DNA from: Pelomonas sp. BJYL3
Lineage (GTDB): Bacteria > Pseudomonadota > Gammaproteobacteria > Burkholderiales > Burkholderiaceae_C
Reading direction: 5' to 3'
Length of the DNA: 64,000 nt
Assembly: GCF_027257975.1 (NCBI RefSeq)
Contig: NZ_JANZKX010000003.1
Location: forward strand, 62,001 to 126,000
Shown here in pieces: positions 43,387 to 51,636 of the stretch. The notes beneath the pieces are model-generated. The model was not told the DNA's origin and made no database searches. It saw only the letters and a list, made by a program, of their open reading frames with translations. The stretch's first letter is position 1. Each line of letters starts with the position of its first letter. A program made the translations under genes and the position numbers.

Positions 43387-44028
43387 TCAGCGCATCTTGC
43401 TCTGGGGCACGGTGCGCAGCTCGCCATTGAGCGAGGCCAGGTACTTGGAAATGGCCTTCAGCTCGGCATGGCTGAACTGCTTGACCTGGCCGGCCATGAT
43501 GGCGTTGCCGCGACCCACGTAAGGGTTGCCTTCGGTCTGGTAGGACTTCAGTGCGGCGTAGAGGTAGTCGGCGTGCTGGCCGGCCAGCTTGGGATAGGCG
43601 CCGTCGATGGGCTTGCTGAAGTTCGCGCCATGGCAGGAAGCGCATGCGCCCTTGTTCAGCAGCTCGGCCACATTGGCCGGCGCCGCAGCGGCATCGCCGG
43701 CGGCGGGGGCCTGGGCCTGCTGCTCGTAGTAGGCGGAGATGTCAGCGATGTCCTGCTCGCTCAGCGACTGCGCGATGCCGCGCATGGTCGGGTGCTTGCG
43801 CTCGCCCTTGGCGTAGGCATTCAGGGCCGAGGCGATGTACTTGGCATTCTGGCCAGCGATCATCGGCACCTTGTGAATTTCGGGGAAGGTCGCCTGATAG
43901 CCGACGATGCCGTGGCAGCCGATGCACATGGCGATCTTCTTCTCACCCGCCTTGACGTCCTGCGCCTGTGCGCCGACAGCGGTGAGGCCAGCGAGAACGG
44001 CGAAGGTGAGCTTCAACAGTTTGTTCAT
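43387..44028 (-). CDS. di-heme cytochrome c (c4-like)
   Basis: 213 residues with a signal peptide (MNKLLKLTFAVLAGLTAVGA, cleavage after AQA), exported to the periplasm. Two heme-binding motifs are present: CIGCH (35-39) and CASCH (129-133), each followed by downstream Met-containing segments (HKVPMIAGQ, AIMAGQVKQF) that may supply sixth ligands. The two-domain layout is that of cytochrome c4, an electron donor to terminal oxidases. Its ATG is 88 bases from the divergent moxR start; an AT-rich stretch (GCATTATAGGGACGG) lies in the gap. Confidence 0.9.
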   Translation of the reverse strand: MNKLLKLTFAVLAGLTAVGAQAQDVKAGEKKIAMCIGCHGIVGYQATFPEIHKVPMIAGQNAKYIASALNAYAKGERKHPTMRGIAQSLSEQDIADISAYYEQQAQAPAAGDAAAAPANVAELLNKGACASCHGANFSKPIDGAYPKLAGQHADYLYAALKSYQTEGNPYVGRGNAIMAGQVKQFSHAELKAISKYLASLNGELRTVPQSKMR

Positions 44029-44116
44029 GGTCCCGAAGTTCTTGATCTGACACCGGGGCGCATTATAGGGACGGACCTTATACTGGTTTGCAGGCTTACC
44101 CGCATTGATCCACAGC

Positions 44117-44959
44117 ATGAAGTTCCAAGGCTCCGAGCAGTACGTCGCCACCGCCGACCTGATGTTGGCCGTGAACGCCGCCATCACCCTCAAACGCCCC
44201 TTGCTGGTCAAGGGCGAACCCGGCACCGGCAAGACCATGCTGGCCGAGGAGGTGGCCCAGAGCGTGGGCCTGCCGCTGTTGCAGTGGCACATCAAGAGCA
44301 CGACCAAGGCGCAGCAGGGCCTCTACGAGTACGACGCCGTCAGCCGCCTGCGCGACAGCCAGCTCGGCGACGAGCGCGTCAAGGACATCCACAACTACAT
44401 CGTAAAGGGCGTGCTGTGGCAGGCCTTCGAGTCGGACACGCCCGTGGCCCTGCTGATCGATGAGATCGACAAGGCCGACATCGAGTTCCCCAACGACCTG
44501 CTGCGCGAACTCGACCGCATGGAGTTCTACTGCTACGAGACGCGGCAGATGATCCGGGCCAAGCACCGCCCCCTGGTCTTCATCACCTCCAACAACGAGA
44601 AGGAGCTGCCGGACGCCTTCCTGCGCCGCTGCTTCTTCCACTACATCAAGTTCCCCGAGGCCGAGACCATGCAGCGCATCGCCGACCTGCATTTCCCCGG
44701 CCTCAAGAAGGAGCTGCTGGCCGCGGCGCTCAAGACCTTCTACGACGTGCGCAACCTGCCCGGCCTCAAGAAGAAGCCCAGCACCTCCGAGCTGATCGAC
44801 TGGCTCAAGCTGCTGCTGGCCGAGGACATCCCCGTCGACGCGCTCAGGGCGCAGGACGACAAGGTCGCCATCCCTCCGCTCGTGGGCGCGCTGCTGAAGA
44901 ACGAGCAAGACCTGACCCTCTTCGAGAAGCTGGTCTTCATGCAGAGCCGCAACCGCTGA
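44117..44959 (+). CDS. MoxR family AAA+ ATPase
   Basis: 280 residues. Walker A GEPGTGKT (33-40), Walker B LLIDEIDKA (about 115-123), sensor segment LVFITSNNEKELPDAFLRRC (about 155-174). MoxR ATPases act as chaperones with a VWA-domain partner in cofactor insertion or stress response. The CoxE-like VWA partner gene is found 3.6 kb downstream at 48584, separated by an S9 peptidase and an oppositely oriented EAL gene. The start is the ATG at 44117. The exact 14-mer at 44905-44918 lies in the last codons, encoding QDLT. Confidence 0.88.
   Translation: MKFQGSEQYVATADLMLAVNAAITLKRPLLVKGEPGTGKTMLAEEVAQSVGLPLLQWHIKSTTKAQQGLYEYDAVSRLRDSQLGDERVKDIHNYIVKGVLWQAFESDTPVALLIDEIDKADIEFPNDLLRELDRMEFYCYETRQMIRAKHRPLVFITSNNEKELPDAFLRRCFFHYIKFPEAETMQRIADLHFPGLKKELLAAALKTFYDVRNLPGLKKKPSTSELIDWLKLLLAEDIPVDALRAQDDKVAIPPLVGALLKNEQDLTLFEKLVFMQSRNR
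44905..44918 (-). repeat. exact 14-mer inside the moxR gene
   Basis: GCAAGACCTGACCC, read as E-Q-D-L-T-L, with CAA for glutamine where CAG is usual. Confidence 0.9.
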
Positions 44960-45050
44960 GCGCCAGCGCGGCAGGTTTCCCTGCCTCGTCGCCCCTACAC
45001 TGCGGCCCGGTGCGCACACCGGCGTGCCCGCATGACGAGGAGCAAGGCGC

Positions 45051-47087
45051 ATGGCCACGAGCAAGACCTTCAGCATTGAGGCCCTCTGGGCCATCGAGCG
45101 CCTCGGCGCGCCCAGCCTCTCGCCCGACGGAGCGCAGGCCGTGGCCAGCCTCACGAGCCCCTCGCTCGAGAAGGACAGCAGCCAGAGCAGCCTGTGGCTG
45201 CTCTCCACGCTGGGCGGCGAACCCCGCCGCCTGACCCAGGCCGGCGACAAGGACGCCAGCCCGCGCTGGAGCCCGCAGGGCGACCAGATCGCCTTCATCG
45301 CCCGCCGCGAGCAGGACGGCGTCAGGGACGACAGCCCGCAGCTCTACCTCATCGCACCCGATGGCGGCGAGGCGCGGCGCGCCACCTCGCTGCCCATGGG
45401 CGTCGAGGCCTTCAAGTGGTTCCCGGACGGCCGCCACATCGCCTTCGTGGCCTGGGTCTGGCCCCATCTCAAGGGCGCGGCCGCGCAGGCCAAGGCCTGG
45501 GCCGCGCACCAGGCCCGCAAGACCAGCGGCTATGTGACCTCGGAGGCGCTCTACCGCTTCTGGGATCACCACGTTCCCATGGACCGCGTGCCCCATCTGC
45601 ACGTGCTGGACACGCGCAGCGGCAAGGTTCGCGACCTGTTCGAGGGCACGGACCGGGAGCTCAGCCGCTCCGAACCCGACGCCGACTGCTTCGACATCTC
45701 CCCCGACGGCCGGCGCATCGTCTTCGCCTTCGACCCGGCCGCCGAGAAGCGCCTGGACCATTGCTTCGCGCTGGCCGAGGTGGAGGTCCGCAGCCGCCAG
45801 GTGCGCACGCTGCTGCAGGAGGACGGCTGGCATCTGCATGCGCCCGTCTACAGCCACGCGGGCCACCACCTGGCCTTCCTGGCCTGCCATCGCGGCCTCA
45901 GGCATACCATGCCGGACCAGCTGGGCGTGCTGGACACGCATGGCAACTGGGCCGTGCTGTCCGAGGACTGGGACCGCGAGGTCCAGGCTCCGCTGCGCTG
46001 GGACGAAGACGACCTGGGCGTGCTCTTCTGCGCCGAGGACGAGGGCCGGCGCCACCTCTGGCGCTTCGACGTCAAGACCTGCGCCGCCTTCACGCAGTTC
46101 GAGGGCGGCCATGCCGCGGCCTTCGACCTGCAGGCCGGCACCCTGGTCGTGCTGCATGACAGCGCGCAGCATCCGCCCCGCCTCAGCGTGATGGAGGGCG
46201 AGACGCCCCTGCGCATCGAGAACTTCAACGACGCCCTGCTCAAGCCCCTGCGCCTGGGCCGCGTCGAGCCGGTGAGCTTCAAGGGCGCACAGGACGACGA
46301 GGTCCAGATGTGGCTGACCTACCCGCCCGGCTTCGATGCCAAGCGCAGGCACCCCGTCCTGCACCTGATCCACGGCGGCCCGCACTCGGCCTTCGGCGAC
46401 ATGTGGCACTTCCGCTGGAACGCCCAGCTGCTGGCCGCGCAGGGCTATGTGGTGGCCTGCGTGAACTACCACGGCTCCTCGGGCTACGGACAGGCTTTCA
46501 AGGACGCCATCACGCAGCGCTGGGGCGAGCTGGAGCTGCAGGACATCGAGGCCGCGACCGACTGGCTGCTGAAGAAGCCCTGGGTCGCCCGCGACCGCGT
46601 CTTCGCCGGCGGCGGCAGCTTTGGCGGCTATCTGGTGGCCTGGATGAACGGGCACGTGAAGGCCGGGCGCTACCAGGCCTATGTCTGCCACGCGGGCTGC
46701 TACGACTGGCAGGCCATGTTCGCGGACGACGCCTACACCTGGCACGCCAAGGAGCTGGGCGCCTGGTACTGGGACGACCCGGCCCGCGTGGCGGCCCAGA
46801 GCCCGCATGCCTTTGCCCATCGCATGGAAACGCCCACCCTGGTCATCCACGGCGCCCAGGACTACCGCGTGCCGGACGCGCAGGGCCTGGCCTACTACAA
46901 CACCCTCAAGGCCCGCGGCGTGGATGCCCGCCTGCTGTGGTTCCCCGACGAGAATCACTGGGTGCTGAAGCCGCAGAACAGCCAGCTCTGGTATGCCGAG
47001 TTCCTGGGCTGGCTGGCGGCGCATGACCCGGCGCGCCGCGGGGCGGCACGCAAGACCGTTCGGGCGCCCGCGCGCAGGCGCAGCTAG
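45051..47087 (+). CDS. S9 family peptidase (prolyl oligopeptidase / acylaminoacyl-peptidase-like)
   Basis: A 678-residue cytoplasmic serine peptidase: an N-terminal beta-propeller (TolB/WD-like repeats, about 1-410, e.g. SPRWSPQGDQIAFIARRE) followed by an alpha/beta-hydrolase domain. Nucleophile S523 in GGGSFGGY, Asp near residue 605 in HGAQDYRVP, His near 637 in DENHWVLKP. It cleaves short peptides, often N-acylated or after proline. No signal peptide. It is followed directly by a 9-bp tandem repeat and the converging EAL gene. Confidence 0.9.
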   Translation: MATSKTFSIEALWAIERLGAPSLSPDGAQAVASLTSPSLEKDSSQSSLWLLSTLGGEPRRLTQAGDKDASPRWSPQGDQIAFIARREQDGVRDDSPQLYLIAPDGGEARRATSLPMGVEAFKWFPDGRHIAFVAWVWPHLKGAAAQAKAWAAHQARKTSGYVTSEALYRFWDHHVPMDRVPHLHVLDTRSGKVRDLFEGTDRELSRSEPDADCFDISPDGRRIVFAFDPAAEKRLDHCFALAEVEVRSRQVRTLLQEDGWHLHAPVYSHAGHHLAFLACHRGLRHTMPDQLGVLDTHGNWAVLSEDWDREVQAPLRWDEDDLGVLFCAEDEGRRHLWRFDVKTCAAFTQFEGGHAAAFDLQAGTLVVLHDSAQHPPRLSVMEGETPLRIENFNDALLKPLRLGRVEPVSFKGAQDDEVQMWLTYPPGFDAKRRHPVLHLIHGGPHSAFGDMWHFRWNAQLLAAQGYVVACVNYHGSSGYGQAFKDAITQRWGELELQDIEAATDWLLKKPWVARDRVFAGGGSFGGYLVAWMNGHVKAGRYQAYVCHAGCYDWQAMFADDAYTWHAKELGAWYWDDPARVAAQSPHAFAHRMETPTLVIHGAQDYRVPDAQGLAYYNTLKARGVDARLLWFPDENHWVLKPQNSQLWYAEFLGWLAAHDPARRGAARKTVRAPARRRS

Positions 47088-47091
47088 CCAG

Positions 47092-47145
47092 TTCTGCAGG
47101 TTCTGCAGGTTCTGCGGGTTCTGCGGGTTCTGCGGGTTCAGTGGA
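47092..47145 (+). repeat. 9-bp minisatellite (TTCTGCGGG)
   Basis: Six consecutive 9-bp units: TTCTGCAGG x2, TTCTGCGGG x3 and one diverged TTCAGTGGA, with a seventh partial-match TTCAGCGAG. It fills the gap between the S9 peptidase stop (47087) and the EAL stop (47147). On the minus strand it would read as Glu-Pro-Ala repeats. Confidence 0.85.
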
Positions 47146-47146
47146 T

Positions 47147-48463
47147 TCAGCGAGCGCCGCGGCGCGGGCGGCCGAGGCCGCGCTCGTCGCCCTCGCCCCA
47201 GTCCACATCGGCACAGAGCACGCGCAGCCGCGCGTCCTGCCAGAAGGCCAGGGACAGGGTCACGCACATGCGCGCGCCGTGCAGGCTCAGGTAGGGCCGC
47301 GTCACCTGCAGCGTGCCCACCGCGGCCATGGCGCGGCGGAAATACGGCCGGCGCGACCAGCGCGCATCGCCCGAGGCGTCCAGCGGCGCAAAGCGCAGGT
47401 CGGGGCTGTCGGACTGCACGTCAGGGTGGATGCGCATGCCCAGGTCATGACCGTGCTCGTCGAGCAGGAAGCACATCTGCGCCCCTGCGATCGAGAGCAC
47501 CCCCTGGCAGGCCTGCTCCAGCCTGTCTCCGGCCTGCAGCCGGGCCACGGCGGTCAGCACGGCGCTGCGGAAGGGCTGGAGGACCTCGTCCTCGCGCTCG
47601 CGGCCCAGCATCTGGCGGTCCTCGATCAGGTCCCAGAAGCCGTCGATGGTGGGATTGGCCTGGGGCGCCAGCAGGTCGGCCGCGGGCCGGCCCAGGCCGA
47701 AGCCTTGCAGCAGGTCCACGTCGGCATCCAGGGCCAGCTGCATGTCGTCCCGCCCCTCGATGCCCTCCTGCAGCACCAGCGCGCCGCACTCATGCAGCAG
47801 CGCCACCATCTGCGCCATGATGCGGGCGATGCGCGGCGAGGCCAGGGCGCGCTGGGGCAGGCTCTTGTCCAGCTTCACGATCTCGGGCTTCATGCGCCAG
47901 ACCCGGTCGAAGTTGGAATGCCCGGCGCCGAAGTCGTCCAGGGCCAGCAGGCAGCCCGTGGCGCGGGCGCGCTCCACGGCGTCCTCGAAGCGTGCGCCCT
48001 GGGCCATGATCTCCTCGGTGACCTCGAAGACCAGGCGGTGCATGGGCAGGCCCAGTTGCTCGACGGTGCTGACGGCGCGGGCCAGCATCGGCGCCTCATG
48101 CGCGGCCCTGACGAAGACCTCGGGATGGATGTTGAGGAAGAGCCAGCAGTCGGGCACCTGCTGCGTCACGAAGTTGTGGACATGCAGCAGGCGGCACAGG
48201 CGGTCCAGCTGCATCTGCGAGCCCGCGCCCTCCCGCTGCGCCTGGACCTGCGCAAAGACCTGACCCGGATCGAGCGCCTCGCCCGCCGGTGTCGCGAAGC
48301 GCGCCAGGGCCTCGTAGCCCACCGGGCTGCGGTGCGGCAGGCTGTAGATGGGCTGGAACTGGCTGCTGATGCGCAAACCCTGGTGCTGGCCCACCCAGCG
48401 CCCGTCCTCCTCCTGGATGGCGGCATAGAGGGCCTGCATGGTCCGCTCCACGTCCTGGTTCAT
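47147..48463 (-). CDS. EAL-domain c-di-GMP phosphodiesterase with C-terminal sensor
   Basis: 438 residues: an EAL domain at about 30-275, then a PDC/Cache-like segment at about 290-425 (GAQMCFLLDEHGHDLGMRI, then RRPYFRRAMAAVGTLQVTRP). Active-site motifs are kept: YEALARF (residues 50-56), NIHPE, EVTEE, ALDDFGAGHSNF, KLDKS, LQEGIEG and QGFGLGRP, so hydrolytic activity is expected. A C-terminal rather than N-terminal sensor is an unusual order. No TM helix, so it is soluble unless anchored. The start at 48463 fits. It lies inverted between moxR and its likely partner gene. Confidence 0.88.
   Translation of the reverse strand: MNQDVERTMQALYAAIQEEDGRWVGQHQGLRISSQFQPIYSLPHRSPVGYEALARFATPAGEALDPGQVFAQVQAQREGAGSQMQLDRLCRLLHVHNFVTQQVPDCWLFLNIHPEVFVRAAHEAPMLARAVSTVEQLGLPMHRLVFEVTEEIMAQGARFEDAVERARATGCLLALDDFGAGHSNFDRVWRMKPEIVKLDKSLPQRALASPRIARIMAQMVALLHECGALVLQEGIEGRDDMQLALDADVDLLQGFGLGRPAADLLAPQANPTIDGFWDLIEDRQMLGREREDEVLQPFRSAVLTAVARLQAGDRLEQACQGVLSIAGAQMCFLLDEHGHDLGMRIHPDVQSDSPDLRFAPLDASGDARWSRRPYFRRAMAAVGTLQVTRPYLSLHGARMCVTLSLAFWQDARLRVLCADVDWGEGDERGLGRPRRGAR
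48255..48266 (-). repeat. 12-bp piece of the dispersed word
   Basis: AAGACCTGACCC with one extra A after the GC, inside the EAL gene, where it encodes GQVF, the same frame as the pepN copy. Confidence 0.6.
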
Positions 48464-48583
48464 GGCGCTTCCGGCAAGAATCGATCCCAAGATGCTAAGC
48501 CCCTGCCTTGCGTCAGGCTTGCGGCGTGGCCTGCAGCAAGCGCTGCTCTGTGGATAATCACCGCGAGACTCCCACTGCCTGCC

Positions 48584-49771
48584 ATGCTGATCCAGTTCTT
48601 CTACACCCTGCGTGCCGCCAAGCTGCCTGTCTCGGTGAAGGAGTACCTGACCCTGCTCGAGGCCCTCAAGCTGGGCGTGCTGGACGCCGAGGACGGCGGC
48701 CCCACGGTCGACCGCTTCTACTACCTGGCCCGCACCACCCTGGTCAAGGACGAGGCCCACTTCGACAAGTTCGACCGCGCCTTCGCCGCCTACTTCAAGG
48801 GCGTGGAGCTGCTCACCGACTTCGCCCGCGAGCTGCCCGAGGAATGGCTGCGCAAGCACCTCGAGCTGGAACTGACGCCCGAGCAGAAAGCCGAGATCGA
48901 GAAGCTGGGCTGGGAGCAGCTGATGGAGACCCTGCGTCAGCGCCTGCAAGAGCAGAAGGAGCGCCACGAGGGTGGCAACCGCTGGATCGGCACCGGCGGC
49001 ACCAGCCCCTTCGGCGCCTACGGCTACAACCCGCAGGGCGTGCGCGTCGGCCAGGACCGCGGCCGCAACCGCAGCGCGGTGAAGGTCTGGGACCAGCGCG
49101 CCTACCGCGACTACGACGACAACCTCGAGCTCGGCACCCGCAACATCAAGGTCGCCCTGCGCCGCCTGCGCCGCTTCGCCCGCGAGGGCTCGGAGCTCGA
49201 GCTGGACCTCGACGACACCATCCACAAGACCGCCGCCAACGCCGGCATGCTGGACATCCGCATGATCCCCGAGCGGCACAACAAGGTGAAGGTGCTGCTG
49301 CTGATGGACGTCGGCGGCACCATGGACGAGCACATCCACCGCGTCGAGGAGCTGTTCTCGGCCGCCAAGAGCGAGTTCAAGCACCTGGAGTTCTATTACT
49401 TCCACAACTGCGTCTACGACTTCGTGTGGAAGAACAACCGCCGCCGCTTCGCCGAGAAGATGCCCACCTGGGACGTCATCCGCAAGTACAACAAGGACTA
49501 CAAGCTGATCTTCGTGGGCGACGCCACCATGAGCCCCTACGAGATCCTGCAGCCCGGCGGCAGCGTCGAGTACAACAACGAGGAGCCCGGCGCCGAATGG
49601 CTGCAGCGGCTCACGCATGCCTTCCCGAAATACGCGTGGATCAATCCCGAGCCCCAGGGCGTCTGGCAGTACCGCCAGAGCATCTCCATCATCCAGCAGC
49701 TGATGCACCAGCGCATGTTCCCGCTCTCCATCACGGGGCTGGAGTCGGCGATGCGGCTGCTGAGCAAATGA
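48584..49771 (+). CDS. VWA domain-containing protein (CoxE-like)
   Basis: A 395-residue soluble protein. N-terminal helical region (about 1-150, with KAEIEKLGWEQLMETLRQRL), then a VWA domain beginning near residue 235 with a MIDAS-type DVGGTMDEH near residue 242 and later segments such as LIFVGDATMSPYEI. CoxE-like proteins bind a MoxR ATPase; moxR is 3.6 kb upstream. The stop overlaps the start of the tamA-like gene (ATGA, 49768-49771), so translation of VWA and TamA is coupled, an arrangement I have not seen described. The ATG at 48584 is the only start in frame with protein-like sequence. Confidence 0.85.
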   Translation: MLIQFFYTLRAAKLPVSVKEYLTLLEALKLGVLDAEDGGPTVDRFYYLARTTLVKDEAHFDKFDRAFAAYFKGVELLTDFARELPEEWLRKHLELELTPEQKAEIEKLGWEQLMETLRQRLQEQKERHEGGNRWIGTGGTSPFGAYGYNPQGVRVGQDRGRNRSAVKVWDQRAYRDYDDNLELGTRNIKVALRRLRRFAREGSELELDLDDTIHKTAANAGMLDIRMIPERHNKVKVLLLMDVGGTMDEHIHRVEELFSAAKSEFKHLEFYYFHNCVYDFVWKNNRRRFAEKMPTWDVIRKYNKDYKLIFVGDATMSPYEILQPGGSVEYNNEEPGAEWLQRLTHAFPKYAWINPEPQGVWQYRQSISIIQQLMHQRMFPLSITGLESAMRLLSK

Positions 49772-51636
49772 GGGCGGCCCTGCGCGCATTCGCGGCCCTG
49801 GGCCTGAGCCTGCTGCTGAGCGCCTGCGGCACGCTGGGCGGCCTGCAGGAGGCCCTGGGGGGGAAGTCGGCGGCGACTGCAGCGGCCAATGCACGGCTCA
49901 AGGCCGCCTACCGCCTGGACATCCAGGCCAGTGGCGAGGTGCAGGACCTGCTCGCCCGCCACCTGGACCTGGCCCGCTTCCAGCAGATCGCCGAGAGCGA
50001 CAGCCTCAGCCCGGTGGAGCTGGACCGCCTGGCGGCCGTCGCGCCCGAGCAGGCGCGTGGCCTGCTGGAAACCCTGGGCTACTTCGACGCCCATGTCGAG
50101 GTCCAGCGCCAGGCCAACGCCGACCACACCCAGCAAGACCTGACCCTCATCGTCGACCCCGGCCCCCGAAGCGTCGTGGGCGAGCTGGACCTGCAGTTCC
50201 AGGGCGAGCTCGATGCCGAGGCCGGCCAGCCCGAGTCCCCCCGGGCCCTGGCCCTGCAGGCGGAGCTGCGCCAGCTGTGGCCGCTGGGCAAGGGCCGCGC
50301 CTTCACCCAGGCCGCCTGGGCCTCCGCCAAGTCCGCGGTGCTGGCCCGGGCGCGCGCCCAGGGCTATCCGCTGGCCCGATGGGCGGCCAGCGAGGCCGAC
50401 GTCGACACCGAAGCTCATCTCGTGAGCCTCAAGCTGAGCCTGGACAGCGGCCCGCTCTTCCGCCTGGGCAGCCTGCAGATCGAAGGCCTGATGCATCAGT
50501 CAGAAGACACCGTGCGCCGCCTGGCCGGCTACGAGGCGGGCGAGCCCTACTCCGAGCAGGCGCTGCTGGACTTCCAGGAGCGCCTGCTGCGCACCCAGCT
50601 CTTCGATGGCGTCACCGTGGACATCCAGCCCGAGGCCGCGCAGGCCGCGGCGGTGCCGGTGCGGGTGCGGGTCAAGGAGGCGCCGCGCCAGCAGGCCACC
50701 ACGGGCATCGGCTACAGCGCCATGAACGGCTACAACGCCAGCGTCGAGCATCTGCACCGCCTGCCCGCGGGCCTGCCGCTGCGGGCCCGCAGCAAGTTCC
50801 AGCTGGGCCAGCTGCTGCGCAAGGCGGAGCTGGAGCTGAGCTCCCACCCGCAGCCCGACATGCAGCGCAACCTGGGCTCGCTGCAGTGGGAGCAGGACCT
50901 CAACAACGACAAGAACATCCGCACGCTCAGTGCCCGTGTGGGCCGCCTGCGCGAAGCAGGGCATGACGAGCGCCTGGTCTTCGCCGAGATGCTGCGCTCC
51001 ATCGAGGCCGGCGAGGCGGGCGAGTCCCTGCACTCCGGCGCCTGGTCGGGCAATGTGCAATGGACCCGCCGCCGCCTGGACAGCCTGCTGCTCCCCACCC
51101 AGGGCTACACCGCCCAGTTGCTGCTGGGTGCCGGCCGCGCCGACAACAACGCCCCCAACCAGGACAGCGGCGTCTTCGGCCGGGCCCGGCTGCGCCTCGA
51201 GTACTTCAAGCCCCTGCCCTCGGGCTGGCATTTCAGCGCCCGCACCGACCTCGCCCAGATCATGGCCCGCGATCGCGTGGGCCTGCCCGCCAAGATGCTC
51301 TACCTTGCCGGCGGCGACGACTCCGTGCGCGGCTACGCCTACCAGAGCCTGGGCGTGGACAAGGAGGACGGCAGCCCCCTCAGCGCCGGCCGCAAGCTCT
51401 GGACGGGCAGCGTCGAGCTCGCCCGTCCCGTGATGGACGGCCTGCCCATGCTGTGGGGCGCCGCCTTTGTCGATGCCGGCAACGTGGCCGACAGCTGGCA
51501 GTCCCTGCGACCGGTGGTGGGCTATGGCGTCGGCGCCCGGCTGCGCAGCCCCGTGGGCGCGCTACGCCTGGACCTGGCGCGTGCGCATCAGACCGGCAAG
51601 TGGCGCCTGCACTTCAGCGTGGGGATCGCCCTGTGA
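49768..51636 (+). CDS. tamA: TamA-like outer-membrane assembly factor with lipobox
   Basis: A 622-residue Omp85-family protein: three POTRA-like domains (about 40-290), then a 16-strand barrel region (about 300-622) that includes the L6-type motif DDSVRGYAYQS (VRGY) typical of the family. TamA works with TamB in transport or insertion of outer-membrane components. The N terminus MRAALRAFAALGLSLLLSAC ends in a lipobox (LSAC), so the barrel may also be lipid-anchored at Cys20. Start overlaps the VWA stop (ATGA); the stop overlaps tamB (GTGA). An exact 14-mer at 50133-50146 encodes QDLT. Confidence 0.9.
   Translation: MRAALRAFAALGLSLLLSACGTLGGLQEALGGKSAATAAANARLKAAYRLDIQASGEVQDLLARHLDLARFQQIAESDSLSPVELDRLAAVAPEQARGLLETLGYFDAHVEVQRQANADHTQQDLTLIVDPGPRSVVGELDLQFQGELDAEAGQPESPRALALQAELRQLWPLGKGRAFTQAAWASAKSAVLARARAQGYPLARWAASEADVDTEAHLVSLKLSLDSGPLFRLGSLQIEGLMHQSEDTVRRLAGYEAGEPYSEQALLDFQERLLRTQLFDGVTVDIQPEAAQAAAVPVRVRVKEAPRQQATTGIGYSAMNGYNASVEHLHRLPAGLPLRARSKFQLGQLLRKAELELSSHPQPDMQRNLGSLQWEQDLNNDKNIRTLSARVGRLREAGHDERLVFAEMLRSIEAGEAGESLHSGAWSGNVQWTRRRLDSLLLPTQGYTAQLLLGAGRADNNAPNQDSGVFGRARLRLEYFKPLPSGWHFSARTDLAQIMARDRVGLPAKMLYLAGGDDSVRGYAYQSLGVDKEDGSPLSAGRKLWTGSVELARPVMDGLPMLWGAAFVDAGNVADSWQSLRPVVGYGVGARLRSPVGALRLDLARAHQTGKWRLHFSVGIAL
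50133..50146 (-). repeat. exact 14-mer inside tamA
   Basis: GCAAGACCTGACCC, read as Q-Q-D-L-T-L, the same frame as the moxR copy. Confidence 0.9.

Noticed and set aside
46906..47214. Glu-Pro-Ala repeat protein on the minus strand
   Set aside because: It is only a reading of the 9-bp minisatellite that runs into the S9 peptidase and EAL gene complements.
47147..49894. Extended frame that would fuse the EAL gene with sequence upstream
   Set aside because: The upstream part is the complement of the VWA gene. The EAL domain begins cleanly after the ATG at 48463.
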